Below are positions 9,101 to 17,123 of a stretch of 64,000 bases of DNA, one piece after another; position 1 is the stretch's first letter, and every line of letters begins with the position of its first letter. The notes beneath the pieces were generated by a model. That model saw nothing but the letters and a program-made list of their open reading frames with translations. It ran no database searches and was not told the origin of the DNA. The position numbers and the translations under genes were made by a program. Origin of the DNA: Bdellovibrionales bacterium (GTDB lineage Bacteria > Bdellovibrionota > Bdellovibrionia > Bdellovibrionales > UBA1609); the NCBI GenBank assembly GCA_016716765.1, contig JADJVA010000009.1, forward strand, positions 1 to 64,000. Direction: 5' to 3'.

Positions 9101-10284
9101 GAGGCCCTCAGTCTCTTTCTTTGTGGAATGGAGACTACCTGACAGCTCCCGCGCTCCAAAAAATGTACCGGGAATTTTCTGATCATACTTTGATCAGATC
9201 GATTTTTCTTCAGTGTTATGCCGGGACCTTGATTGTTTCGAACGAAAGAAAGCCACCTCCATTTATTTTGGGTCTGCCTAAATTTTTAGATTACCATTAT
9301 GCTGAGAATCGCTGTGCTTATGCAAATAGCCACCACGATGAGTTGGGAGCGTATTACTCGGAAGGATCTAAGTGGGATGTAAGTAGTTGGAGCAAACTTT
9401 TTAAGCTGAAGCCTCAGTTGACTTTGAAAGCCCTTAAGGAATTTATTTTGACAGAGAGTCGAGTTCAGTCGACGCCAGTTTTATCTAGTGATTATTTAAT
9501 TTATGATGTTGTTCAAACCTTTTGTCAAGAGGCTGAGCTCTTCTCGGAGTTGTCTCGCGATAATGGCGCTGATTTGAGCTCATGGCCAGATGAGGGAAAG
9601 AGACAGCTTCGTTTTCTTACATTTCATAAATTGGACCCAACTATCCGAATTTCTGCTCGCGAGGGACTTTGTCAAAGTAAGCTGGAAGTGGAAAGACGTC
9701 AGATAGTGGTCGAATATGAAAAAATGTTTAACCTTATCTATCAGGATTTGATGATCCTCGATAATCAGTGGAGACGGGAGATTATCAAGGAGAAATATGA
9801 AAATATTTATAATCAAATGATTGAGGGCAATAGACAGCGTACAGAGATTATCGCCAAATATGCCAATGACGGAAACGATTTTGAGGTAATGAACGAAGAA
9901 GATCGGCAGAAAGTTCGTGATATCCAAAATCGATATCATTTTCCCTACCAACACCTATTGTTGTCTCTGGACCACAAAAAGGAGTTTGATCTGGTTCTTA
10001 ACCAAAAGGCGATTGACCATTTCGCAGCAAATCGGGGCAAGTATAGCCCCTTCATTTCCGATGATTTCCTAAAAGTCGATCATTGGCGTCGTGTTATTGA
10101 CGAAGTTATGTCAAACGCAAGGGGGGCCATGCGTTCAAAACAAATCAGTCGAAAGGATATTGAGAGGCGTATTTATCGGGAGAGAGTTGAAAACCTACGG
10201 GTGTTATTTCCCTATCCAGAATTTCGTTTTGTAAAGGAACGATTTGAGAGGTTGCTTGACTGTGAGAATTCTGTTCTTAATTAA
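6160..10284 (+). CDS. Very large secreted protein with a caspase/legumain-like His-Cys dyad
   Basis: A 1374-residue exported protein, TTG start, with a Sec signal peptide (core FVLSLSLLAFLTGFGFIGF, cleavage near SHA at residue 26). The first 900 residues are charged, probably helical, and match no family I know. At about 910-1020 the pattern changes to that of a clan CD cysteine peptidase: a hydrophobic strand with ATILNAGGPGGTVVAIS, then WFTAVFGDHGG with His980-Gly, then SIFLQCYAG with Cys1019 at the end of another strand. The 39-residue spacing and the strand-HG / strand-xC layout are those of caspases, legumains and gingipains. The last 300 residues are highly charged and coiled-coil-like. 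The peptidase call rests on motif and spacing only; substrate and activation are unknown. It overlaps the next lipoprotein gene by 23 bases. Confidence 0.6.
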   Translation: MKSRFVLSLSLLAFLTGFGFIGFSHADWGPPVEDSIQFYRGIAKKGRAPYSNNNSHRALRYWSSLTYNWRNPLVRQFLESNLEVLTKINECGYCDLTLAAYLGGDLKIREKSIFLEKKIYENVKGTEDKKRNFFRERIHNYLYQLVQQQQNSMLPYQLPYEVIGDYWRDLHFPFGWYVEVLEGNLNFYQSSKNIEEAVSGIFSSLLGGNEAYKQWWKSERRRRVTETLAALDSFVRDSPVANSQEEADLKLNDLQNKWNQTRFLMVQIVDELPAELLYSGYVKLSLTRELHDQISTDILYFISATKNQSILLQTKNLISARIEGSDSVYERKIREIIDSGNHHYGRREWMYDMFDDHGLGGVHRYRNPINDFYKRLQARSTDFKTPEGRKNVFVDQMIDIFLRFRFEGNLESNRLLALADILGVSFEDLEIFFDLSLLDPKGRLQGFAGPLLQYFKRDKFLEDRLGQLESQRKEKAKEFLGGIPTDLMHEKFQPIQSYLYNVYLHFKDPEIQSAFKNKWEALRTKEMFRQFWKWYTLMIAGSQNSELKRMLLKEIESELVETEGSQWGGSETLPKDKASRLTEEMDGFLNYEYGLVENTESVNEVDKIAHLLSQLSVMKRKEVQDELVMRANQQSSNQGRMTKISFLRRILKYLMTEDEYKSHFSNDNQSDEDVRRVNWYQEIIGNIGFIETLFQERSDSNGNPNQFENLPEQFQNIEAEVFAEPVQKLVLEKMERWTLSKEEVLSGYIWYLTLRSDKEELVNSATKLFRLRVLGDDLEFNRIWGREGDSSAKRFEILFNQLMSSRFGKKWNLADEDFFVNFVTSLRLEYELIGPHLEHGYSSSLDPLLRNISGRIIHEAKGPIYLEGLPDLRDRKKFLYVNGGYIELANNSTNEEDLKSFHYNLFYGKATILNAGGPGGTVVAISNGQQDRDETGLIKFSPGLELEKPFLAATTENLKITLGDIQRSNPLWFTAVFGDHGGPQSLSLWNGDYLTAPALQKMYREFSDHTLIRSIFLQCYAGTLIVSNERKPPPFILGLPKFLDYHYAENRCAYANSHHDELGAYYSEGSKWDVSSWSKLFKLKPQLTLKALKEFILTESRVQSTPVLSSDYLIYDVVQTFCQEAELFSELSRDNGADLSSWPDEGKRQLRFLTFHKLDPTIRISAREGLCQSKLEVERRQIVVEYEKMFNLIYQDLMILDNQWRREIIKEKYENIYNQMIEGNRQRTEIIAKYANDGNDFEVMNEEDRQKVRDIQNRYHFPYQHLLLSLDHKKEFDLVLNQKAIDHFAANRGKYSPFISDDFLKVDHWRRVIDEVMSNARGAMRSKQISRKDIERRIYRERVENLRVLFPYPEFRFVKERFERLLDCENSVLN

Positions 10285-10729
10285 TCTTTTATATCTAATT
10301 TGTTTGCGATTGCGATTGCGATTGCGATTGACTTTGCTTTTGACTCTATTTTTGCTTGGGTGCAGCGGGCAATCAAGCCGTCACCGGGGGACTGTGATGC
10401 CGTGGTCTCCCAGTCCTTCTTTTGATTGCGGCATCTATTTATTAAATGGGAAATTGAGAACCAGTGCGAATGGTTTGCATGTATTGGTCATGCGAGAAAA
10501 ATCGCCTTCAGCCTTTGACGTCGTTCTATTGGGCGGAGAAATGAAAGATGTTTTGGACAGAGAGGGCGCTCACGTGGGGGCTAAGGTCTATTTTCCACAG
10601 CCAGTTAGGGATAGTCGAAATTCAGTTGCCTATCTTCAGGGATTCATACAGGGCGACTCTCAACAACAAAATCCGATTGTTCTTTCTCAGGAACCTTGCG
10701 GTCAAAGAAGTAAATTAAAAAATAAATAA
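10262..10729 (+). CDS. Small lipoprotein with a repeat-encoded signal peptide
   Basis: I place the start at GTG 10262, with GAGAGG about ten bases upstream. This gives a 155-residue lipoprotein whose signal peptide ends in the lipobox LFLLGC, followed by Ser-Gly. The start lies inside the end of the large caspase-like gene, so translation is likely coupled. The signal sequence contains LRLRLRLRL, encoded by tandem TTGCGA hexamers; four arginines in this region are unusual. The mature part has two further cysteines (in SFDCGIY and EPCGQ) and is probably a small beta domain. I recognise no family. Confidence 0.65.
   Translation: MRILFLINLLYLICLRLRLRLRLTLLLTLFLLGCSGQSSRHRGTVMPWSPSPSFDCGIYLLNGKLRTSANGLHVLVMREKSPSAFDVVLLGGEMKDVLDREGAHVGAKVYFPQPVRDSRNSVAYLQGFIQGDSQQQNPIVLSQEPCGQRSKLKNK
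10304..10327 (+). repeat. Hexanucleotide tandem repeat TTGCGA x4
   Basis: Four perfect TTGCGA copies, then a partial TTG. Because the unit is six bases, copy-number change keeps the frame and adds or removes Leu-Arg pairs in the signal peptide of the overlying lipoprotein gene. Confidence 0.9.
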
Positions 10730-10774
10730 CACACAATAACTGACGAGGTTCCTCTGATACAAAGTAAATGATTC

Positions 10775-11515
10775 TTAATCACTTTGCTCAATTTTTCCTT
10801 TTTCAGGTACTAAGGGGATTTTCCATTTTTTTAATATCATTGCGAGAAAGAGAATTAGAAATAGAAAAAAAACTCCGAGGATACTGCCAAATTCATGAAG
10901 ACTAAAACCATGAAGTCTTTTAAGTGAGACTCCAATTTGGATCAGTAGGACTATATCGAAGAAAACTCCAAGGGAGGTCGAGGCAAAGAAATGCAGAAGT
11001 GGGAGACGAGTATAGCCAAGAGTGATGTTGAGCACCCCGAATGGAATAAAAGGGCTGAGTCTTAAAAGAACCAAATAGAGGAACTTGCGTGCACCTAGCT
11101 GGGGGTTAAAGCCAATTAATTTTGATTGACGACCAATTCTGGGAAACGCACGAGACACAAAATTGAAAGCATAGCGTCCTGTTGTGTAACCGAGAGCAGC
11201 GCTGAAAAGTGTTATCGCAGAGATTGAAAAGACAGCAGACCAGAATCCCAATAGATAACCGCTGGCGATGTTGATTGGAGTGCAAAAGGGGAGGCTAAAA
11301 TAGGAACAAATGAGGTGTGCAGTCATTAAGAAGGCAATTGTATAGGCAGGATTTGATCCGGTTAGCTGTGTGAGTGCTTCCAATTGAGAAACAATTTGCT
11401 GTTTGGTCTCATCGGAACTCAAAAGCGAAAAACGCCTTCCAATAAAATAGACTGCCAGGCTCAGTAAGAGAGCCAGACAGACAAATTCGGTCGATTTTCT
11501 TTTAGTGACTACCAA
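10775..11515 (-). CDS. TVP38/TMEM64 (DedA-like, VTT domain) membrane protein, copy A
   Basis: A 246-residue inner-membrane protein of the VTT/DedA superfamily, whose members are linked to phospholipid scrambling or transport and membrane homeostasis. Visible features are an N-terminal helix, the LICSYFSLPFCTPINIASGYLLGFW segment with its proline-containing re-entrant loop, and the second signature LRLSPFIPFGVLNITLGYTRLP, which holds the conserved Arg-x-x-Pro and Asn. Two further helices follow. It overlaps the upstream JmjC-type gene by 14 bases, so the two form a coupled operon. A diverged paralogue lies at 49271-50026 on the same strand; by eye about three quarters of residues are identical. 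Confidence 0.9.
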   Translation of the reverse strand: MVVTKRKSTEFVCLALLLSLAVYFIGRRFSLLSSDETKQQIVSQLEALTQLTGSNPAYTIAFLMTAHLICSYFSLPFCTPINIASGYLLGFWSAVFSISAITLFSAALGYTTGRYAFNFVSRAFPRIGRQSKLIGFNPQLGARKFLYLVLLRLSPFIPFGVLNITLGYTRLPLLHFFASTSLGVFFDIVLLIQIGVSLKRLHGFSLHEFGSILGVFFLFLILFLAMILKKWKIPLVPEKGKIEQSD

Positions 11516-11600
11516 GCTCGCTTCGTGCCTTCTCTCGATTTTTTAGTTTGTCCATTACGGCCTTGAGAGTGCCATTTGCCTCTGCCCAAATGAGGTTGGT
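10775..11600 (-). repeat. Ancient segmental duplication, unit A (TVP38 plus JmjC gene end)
   Basis: This segment is similar at the DNA level to 49271-50125, including beyond the TVP38 start, into the last 30 or so codons of the JmjC-type gene. For example, the stretches around 11535-11580 and 50050-50090 share CTCGATTTT, AGTTTGTCCA and GCCATTTGCCTC in the same order. Unit A keeps both genes intact and is probably closer to the original arrangement. Confidence 0.8.
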
Positions 11601-12563
11601 GTCTATCTTTCCATATTTGGATACCTTCCATACGGAAGGGCTCTGTGCGAGGATTCGGAGGGTGGTAAAAAGCCGAGAGGATTTGAGCGCCGCAGATAGA
11701 GAGGACCATCGAAATGCAAGACTAATTGTATCATCAAGACTTTCTATGTAATGCCAAAAGTGAGGAGGAACATAAAGGACGTCGCCTGGATTCAACACGA
11801 CCTCATAGCGATTGACCTTTTTTAGCAACGGATATCGATCAAAATCTGGGGACCTGAAATCCACCTCAGTTTTAAAATAAGCTGTCTTTGTCACTTGTGG
11901 GTAAACAAGAGCTGAGTCTTCCATGGACATGAGAGTCCACTTTTTGCGCCCAGAAACCTGAACGTACAGGTTGCACGGTTGGTCAGAATGGAGATGAGTG
12001 AAAGAGTTTTTTCCACCTATAAATAAATAGTGGGCTTTTCCAAATGCCGGAGGTGTTACAAAGCTTTCAAGCCAGGAGAAATCAACATCGCTTTTTAGAG
12101 CTGGGTAGTTATTAACGATTGGACTAAATCTAAGATATTTATTCCCACTACTGCGAATGTCCTTAATCAATTCGCCAATGGTCATTATATCAAACTTCTT
12201 GTTGACTCCGTGTCCCGTGAGGCCTTCCACTTCCACCATAAGGGCATCGGTATTGGAATATTCCTTTTCAAAGAAATCCAAACTCCATTTTTTGCAACAA
12301 GGCCAGTTTTTCGCGGCTTCCTTAAACACAACAGGCTGAGATTTGTCGTAGTATCGCGTCAAAAATTCTCTTTTACCCAGATTGTCGATACGCGCGATGG
12401 GCAAAACCTTTCCTTCCGGAGCATCCTTCAGTTTTGAATGCAATTCTTCGTAAAAAGCTCTACGCCATGACAAAAATGATTCAGGGCCCGCTGCCAATTG
12501 TTGTCCGATAAGCATGCTTGAGAAGTTCACTTTTTGTAGGAATGACAGATCCGAATGTGACAT
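11502..12563 (-). CDS. JmjC/cupin-8 family Fe(II)/2-oxoglutarate oxygenase
   Basis: A 353-residue protein of the cupin_8 (FIH/JMJD-like) family, which uses Fe(II) and 2-oxoglutarate to hydroxylate proteins or small molecules. The HxD...H iron triad is visible: THLHSD gives His192 and Asp194, and PPHFWHY gives His271. Before it, QPVVFKEAAKNWPCCKKW is the usual entry strand of the family, and NLYVQVSGRKKWTL and LNPGDVLYVPP are typical core strands. The N-terminal 60 residues are helical and unassigned. There is no signal peptide, so it is cytoplasmic. AAGGAG lies ahead of the ATG. Its stop overlaps the start of the TVP38-like gene, suggesting a shared role at the membrane; the substrate is unknown. 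Confidence 0.88.
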   Translation of the reverse strand: MSHSDLSFLQKVNFSSMLIGQQLAAGPESFLSWRRAFYEELHSKLKDAPEGKVLPIARIDNLGKREFLTRYYDKSQPVVFKEAAKNWPCCKKWSLDFFEKEYSNTDALMVEVEGLTGHGVNKKFDIMTIGELIKDIRSSGNKYLRFSPIVNNYPALKSDVDFSWLESFVTPPAFGKAHYLFIGGKNSFTHLHSDQPCNLYVQVSGRKKWTLMSMEDSALVYPQVTKTAYFKTEVDFRSPDFDRYPLLKKVNRYEVVLNPGDVLYVPPHFWHYIESLDDTISLAFRWSSLSAALKSSRLFTTLRILAQSPSVWKVSKYGKIDTNLIWAEANGTLKAVMDKLKNREKARSELGSH

Positions 12564-12672
12564 ACCAGCTCCTTGTGATCAGAGTTGCAAACCAAAAATG
12601 ATTGTCGAAAACATAAAAAGCTTAGCTGACGGGTATTGCCTTTGCAAGTTCCTCGCAATATCCTGACACCTT

Positions 12673-14271
12673 GTGACTGTTTTATTTTTTAATCCACAGC
12701 AAGAAATGGGCGGTATTCAATGCCTTTCGGCTTTCCTAAGAAAGCATGGGCATGTAACGCAGCTATTTAATGACCCTAGATTATTTGATAATCCGTGGAT
12801 ACAATTCAAGAGATTCAGTCGGCTCTTTGAGAAATTCAGTATCAGTGAGGGCCTTGTAGAAATTGAAAGGAAAAAGCCTGATCTGATTGCTTTCTCCGCT
12901 GTCTCCGATGATTATGAATGGGCTCTGAATTGGTCGAAGCATATAAAATCCGTCTTCGATATCCCCATCGTCTTTGGTAACTGCCATCCAACATTTTTTC
13001 CGGAAAAAGTATTAGCGAATTCTTCTGTTGATTTTATTATCCGTGGAGAAGGTGAGCTGACCTTGTTGGAATTGGTCAATGCGCTTGAGTCAGGCGACAT
13101 TGGTTTTGGCACAATCTTAGGTCTCGGATATAGAGCAAACGGCATTTGCAAAGTGAATCCTATGCGTCCCCTCATTGAGGACTTGGATATACTTCCCTTT
13201 CCCGACAAGGATTTATATTACCAGACGATGCCGTATTTAAATCATGGCTATACGACAATGACGGGCAGGGGTTGTCCATATAGATGTACCTTTTGTGATA
13301 ATAACTCCTCCATTTTGATGTATCGAAAAAATGGAATAAAGCAAAAATGGACTCGTCGCCATAGTCCTGAGCGGGTTGTTGACGAAATTCTTTGGGCTCA
13401 AAAACGTTATGATATTAAACATGTCCGATTCAACGACGAGGATTTTAGTTATAACAAGGAGTGGATTCGGCAGTTCTGTGCGCTATATAGAGAAAGAGTG
13501 GGGATTCCCTATTTTGCCTGGGTTTACCCAAATACCATCGATACGGAAATCGCTGAAATTTTGGCTGAAAGTGGTTGTGATTCGGTTGAAATGGGAATTC
13601 AGTCAGGTTCCGAGCATCTTCGTGTCGATATAATGCATCGTAAAACGAGTGATGCTCAGATATTGAAGGCAATGGAAGCCTTGCGGAATGCAGGAATTCG
13701 TGTCACCGTTGATATTATCATTGGACTCCCCTCAGAAACCAAGAACGATTTAGATCGTACAGTGGATTTGGTGCGGAAGGCTCGTCCCTGGCACGTCTAT
13801 GTCTTTTGGCTTCGTTACTATCCTTCTACTGAGATACTTGACTTGGCAAAAAAGCGGAAACTTCTGTCGCCCGAGCAAATCGAATTTATAGAGACGAATC
13901 AATCTTCGCGGGGTCATATTTCTGGTGGCACGGAGCTTGAGAAAAGCAGACTCTCAAGAAGTTATCATGCATTCATCGTTCTTATGCCTCTCATGCCAGA
14001 TTGGCTAGTTGGTTTCTTCCGCCGATATGATCTCATACGATTTTTTCCGAGCTTCTTAAATCCATTTTTTTTGGTCAATATTACAAAGTCCATCAAGCGG
14101 GACAAATACAATGAATTTCGAATTCGGGGGGGGCATATGTTGCTTTGGGAGGTGCCTCGTTTGTTTTTGCGTTTAGTTTGTAAGCGGCCATGGACCTCTT
14201 GGAGGAGCTCCGTCGGTCCGATTTTGAAACATGAAGAAGCATGGATTTCAAAAACACATGAATCTTCTTGA
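12673..14271 (+). CDS. Radical SAM enzyme with N-terminal B12-binding-like domain
   Basis: A 532-residue class B radical SAM protein. Residues 1-170 form a cobalamin-binding-like Rossmann domain (VLFFNPQQEMGGIQCL; PIVFGNCHPTFFP; IIRGEGE) but lack the DxHxxG that binds B12 from below, as in many BchE/Elp3-type relatives. The iron-sulfur cluster motif is GRGCPYRCTFCDN, with Cys201, Cys205 and Cys208. Later motifs include RFNDEDFSYN, DSVEMGIQSGSE and VTVDIIIGLPSET. The C-terminal 130 residues contain aromatic and basic stretches and may touch the membrane. It starts at GTG with only a weak upstream site. The next gene begins 48 bases later and encodes a membrane protein with a spermidine-synthase-like domain, so a joint modification pathway is possible. 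Reaction unknown. Confidence 0.9.
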   Translation: MTVLFFNPQQEMGGIQCLSAFLRKHGHVTQLFNDPRLFDNPWIQFKRFSRLFEKFSISEGLVEIERKKPDLIAFSAVSDDYEWALNWSKHIKSVFDIPIVFGNCHPTFFPEKVLANSSVDFIIRGEGELTLLELVNALESGDIGFGTILGLGYRANGICKVNPMRPLIEDLDILPFPDKDLYYQTMPYLNHGYTTMTGRGCPYRCTFCDNNSSILMYRKNGIKQKWTRRHSPERVVDEILWAQKRYDIKHVRFNDEDFSYNKEWIRQFCALYRERVGIPYFAWVYPNTIDTEIAEILAESGCDSVEMGIQSGSEHLRVDIMHRKTSDAQILKAMEALRNAGIRVTVDIIIGLPSETKNDLDRTVDLVRKARPWHVYVFWLRYYPSTEILDLAKKRKLLSPEQIEFIETNQSSRGHISGGTELEKSRLSRSYHAFIVLMPLMPDWLVGFFRRYDLIRFFPSFLNPFFLVNITKSIKRDKYNEFRIRGGHMLLWEVPRLFLRLVCKRPWTSWRSSVGPILKHEEAWISKTHESS

Positions 14272-14319
14272 GGAAGTCGAGAGGAATAGAGCTCTATCAA
14301 AACGATAGCGTGGGAAAAG

Positions 14320-17097
14320 ATGTCAATTAGCCTCGGACGGCTCATAATTACCCTTTTAGCTGCTGTGTTGATCGTTGGCTTGCAATTGGCTTCGCTTCCC
14401 ATCCTCAGCATTGTCTTTGGTGATATCGACAATCGGGAAAGTTACATTCTATTTGTTCTTTATCTCGGTATGACTGCAGGCCTAATCCCAAACAAATTAA
14501 CCAATCTTCAGATTTATGTGTTCTCATTTTTTGCTTTCGGATTTGCCATTCTTGGTTGGAATTTGGACTCCATCCTGGGTTTGGCCCTTAAGAATTCACC
14601 CTTGAGCTTGGGACTTCTCGCATTTTTCGCGATGGCTCTATTTTGGGCAGGCACCCTCTTGCAAAGGGCGACTTACGGAGTTGGTCTTTTTAAAAATCAA
14701 TATCGTTACGTAAATATAGCTAACCTCTTGGTATTGGTCGCCTGGGTTGGCTTTTTTCCCGTGCTCGGTTACGACTATTCGCTGATTTTACTTTCTGCAC
14801 TTATCACACTTCTCGTGTTGGCCAGAAAGTGCTTTCTTAAGGGACAAATCGATGATGGAGGAAGGAAAGTTTCAACAAAAGATTTTGGGGTATTTCAAAA
14901 CATTGAAACACTGGCTGGAGGGATTGTCTCAGGTTTATATGTTTCCATTTTTTTCGACATTCTTCATATTTTTATGTATCCACTGAAAATCAAGTTTGCC
15001 ATCTATCTTTTCTGCGCTTTCCTCTTTTTAGGACTTTCCATAAGAACTCAGAAGATTCTAGAGAAATTAAAAATTAGATCCGTCGCCTCAGCCGTTCTCG
15101 TCGCTGAATTTCTGTTCATCATGGTCCTGGAATTTCTATTTGGGGGGGTCGGAAATCGTTTCTTTTTCGACCCATTGGCCTTTTCGAGAGAGCTACCTTT
15201 GGCATTCAATAACTATCAGTTATTGATCTCTTCCAGCGTGGTATTTTTGATGCTGCCTTACATCATTTTTGCGGCGATCATTCCTCTCCAAGAGAGAAAA
15301 AATAGGGGGCTTAATAATCTTTTCTTCTGTACCCTTGGGAACACTCTTGGATTTTTATTTTTTCTTGCGTGTTTAGGTAACCTAACGATTCATAGCAAGT
15401 TGGTTATGACGACCATCTTCACTTTCGTGATTTGCTGCTTTCAAAAGAATATTTGGGTCCGCGGTGCCGCCTTAGTTCTAGTCTTGATGATATCATTCCA
15501 ACCATTCTTGGGGTGGCTCGACCACAGGGTGGTTAGCCAGGGGCTGCGATTTTTTGATATCGATCTTAAGGAGTCAGATTCTAAAAAGGAATTAGCGCTC
15601 AGATCAGACGGAGTCTTTAGTTTCGATAGGCACAAGGGACACCAATTGTTAAATTTTAGGATATTTTCTCGTAAGGACCACGAGGTTGGATATATCGCTA
15701 GTTATTTCAGGTCAACACGAATGAGACTCGGACTAGGTGGATATAACATTGCTCTCTTCAAATTCCATGACGTCATACGTTCTCTTGTAGCTGAGGAGAT
15801 GGTTGGAACTAGCACAAAGAATATCCTAGTACTTGGAATTGGAAATCATTTAACCTTGACCCGTTTGGAGAATCTTTTTAAGCGAACCTCAAGGCCGGAT
15901 ATATTGGTTGACGTTGTCGACAGTTTTTCATTGTTCGAGGATATCAGTTTCCTTAATACAGTTGGTAAAGAAGGTGGGTTTTCTTGGCCCAATAGTCAAT
16001 TTAATGCGATCAATACGGATGCGCTTAACTATCTCTCAACGGTTAAACCGGGAAGCTATGACGTTGTAATTTGGAATTTGACATGGCCTAGTTTTGGAAC
16101 GAGCGGGAAAATATTTACCAGACAGATGAGTGAATTAGTCGCAAAAGCTCTTCGCCCACATGGCAAATATGTCACAGATGCTTTGGGCAATAAAACCTTC
16201 GATTGTAATTTACGATTTGGATTTGCGCATACAATTCAATATCCCATATCCACGTGTTGGCCTTTTTCTTTCCAAGTTAACACTCAGGATCCTGACGACC
16301 CAGAAATTGAGAGCGGAATTCTTGCAAATTTCGAAAAGGAAAATGAATGCAAAGATGTTGCCTCACTTAGGCTCGCCAATTCTCAAATCAAACCAAGCCT
16401 TGAAAAATTTGGTTTTTCGGTTGACCGAACCTGTGAACCACAAATAGATGTGAACTGGACATCCATCTCAAAGCTGAAGCAGAGTACTCGATTGAGCTTG
16501 GCCATGAAAGGGATTGGTCACCCGATTATTTTTTCCCTCCCGTTTACAAATGATAGGGAAGCTTTGGGTACAAGGTTGAGAAATTCTACCGAGCTTTTTT
16601 TTGAGATAACTCAAATAAAAGGGTTTTTCCCGATCTATCTTAGTTCAGGAACTGACTATTTCTCTTTGCGGCAGCTTTTTTCGATCATGCTCAGTTCGGA
16701 AAGGGGTATATTCTATTTACCTCGTATAGAAAAGTGGACTTCAGATTTGGACTTATTTGCCAACCTGTCCCTCGATGAACTTCAGCCTCTTTACTCTATC
16801 GAGCAGCCCGGTGAGGAAGATTCAAAAATACCAGTTCGTAGATATCATGCGTCTGGAGAGACGTTGTCTTCGGATATTCCGGAGAGTAAGCTCAAGAAGA
16901 ATAGCTGCGATTTTTTTAATCAATACAAAAGGCAATTTGGCATTCCGCCAAATGAGGTGGATTTTCTCAACTACATTGCTTTGCTAAAGGAAGTTCAAAG
17001 ATTTCTATCTCCGACTGAGGTCAGTCGAACGGAAGGTTTTGTCTTGCGCTACAGTCCGCATTTGAATGAGATGTGTTCTGGTGCTCGTAAACTGTAG
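14320..17097 (+). CDS. Polytopic membrane protein fused to a spermidine-synthase-like domain
   Basis: A 925-residue protein. Residues 1-400 hold many hydrophobic segments, roughly a dozen helices. A soluble part follows, carrying a SAM-methyltransferase/spermidine-synthase fold from about 495: LVLGIGN (503-509) as the nucleotide-site loop, DILVDVVD as the acidic second strand, FNAINTDALNYL, and DVVIWNLTWP (from Asp581) in the place of the DVIIVDSTDP active-site motif. There the two functional aspartates are replaced by Asn586 and Trp589, so aminopropyl transfer is unlikely. Bacterial fusions of transporter-like helices with such domains are known, with poorly defined functions. The last 230 residues match nothing I know. 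It probably forms an operon with the radical SAM gene upstream. Confidence 0.75.
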   Translation: MSISLGRLIITLLAAVLIVGLQLASLPILSIVFGDIDNRESYILFVLYLGMTAGLIPNKLTNLQIYVFSFFAFGFAILGWNLDSILGLALKNSPLSLGLLAFFAMALFWAGTLLQRATYGVGLFKNQYRYVNIANLLVLVAWVGFFPVLGYDYSLILLSALITLLVLARKCFLKGQIDDGGRKVSTKDFGVFQNIETLAGGIVSGLYVSIFFDILHIFMYPLKIKFAIYLFCAFLFLGLSIRTQKILEKLKIRSVASAVLVAEFLFIMVLEFLFGGVGNRFFFDPLAFSRELPLAFNNYQLLISSSVVFLMLPYIIFAAIIPLQERKNRGLNNLFFCTLGNTLGFLFFLACLGNLTIHSKLVMTTIFTFVICCFQKNIWVRGAALVLVLMISFQPFLGWLDHRVVSQGLRFFDIDLKESDSKKELALRSDGVFSFDRHKGHQLLNFRIFSRKDHEVGYIASYFRSTRMRLGLGGYNIALFKFHDVIRSLVAEEMVGTSTKNILVLGIGNHLTLTRLENLFKRTSRPDILVDVVDSFSLFEDISFLNTVGKEGGFSWPNSQFNAINTDALNYLSTVKPGSYDVVIWNLTWPSFGTSGKIFTRQMSELVAKALRPHGKYVTDALGNKTFDCNLRFGFAHTIQYPISTCWPFSFQVNTQDPDDPEIESGILANFEKENECKDVASLRLANSQIKPSLEKFGFSVDRTCEPQIDVNWTSISKLKQSTRLSLAMKGIGHPIIFSLPFTNDREALGTRLRNSTELFFEITQIKGFFPIYLSSGTDYFSLRQLFSIMLSSERGIFYLPRIEKWTSDLDLFANLSLDELQPLYSIEQPGEEDSKIPVRRYHASGETLSSDIPESKLKKNSCDFFNQYKRQFGIPPNEVDFLNYIALLKEVQRFLSPTEVSRTEGFVLRYSPHLNEMCSGARKL

Positions 17098-17123
17098 GTT
17101 TACTTAAACTTCTCAAGGTTAAA

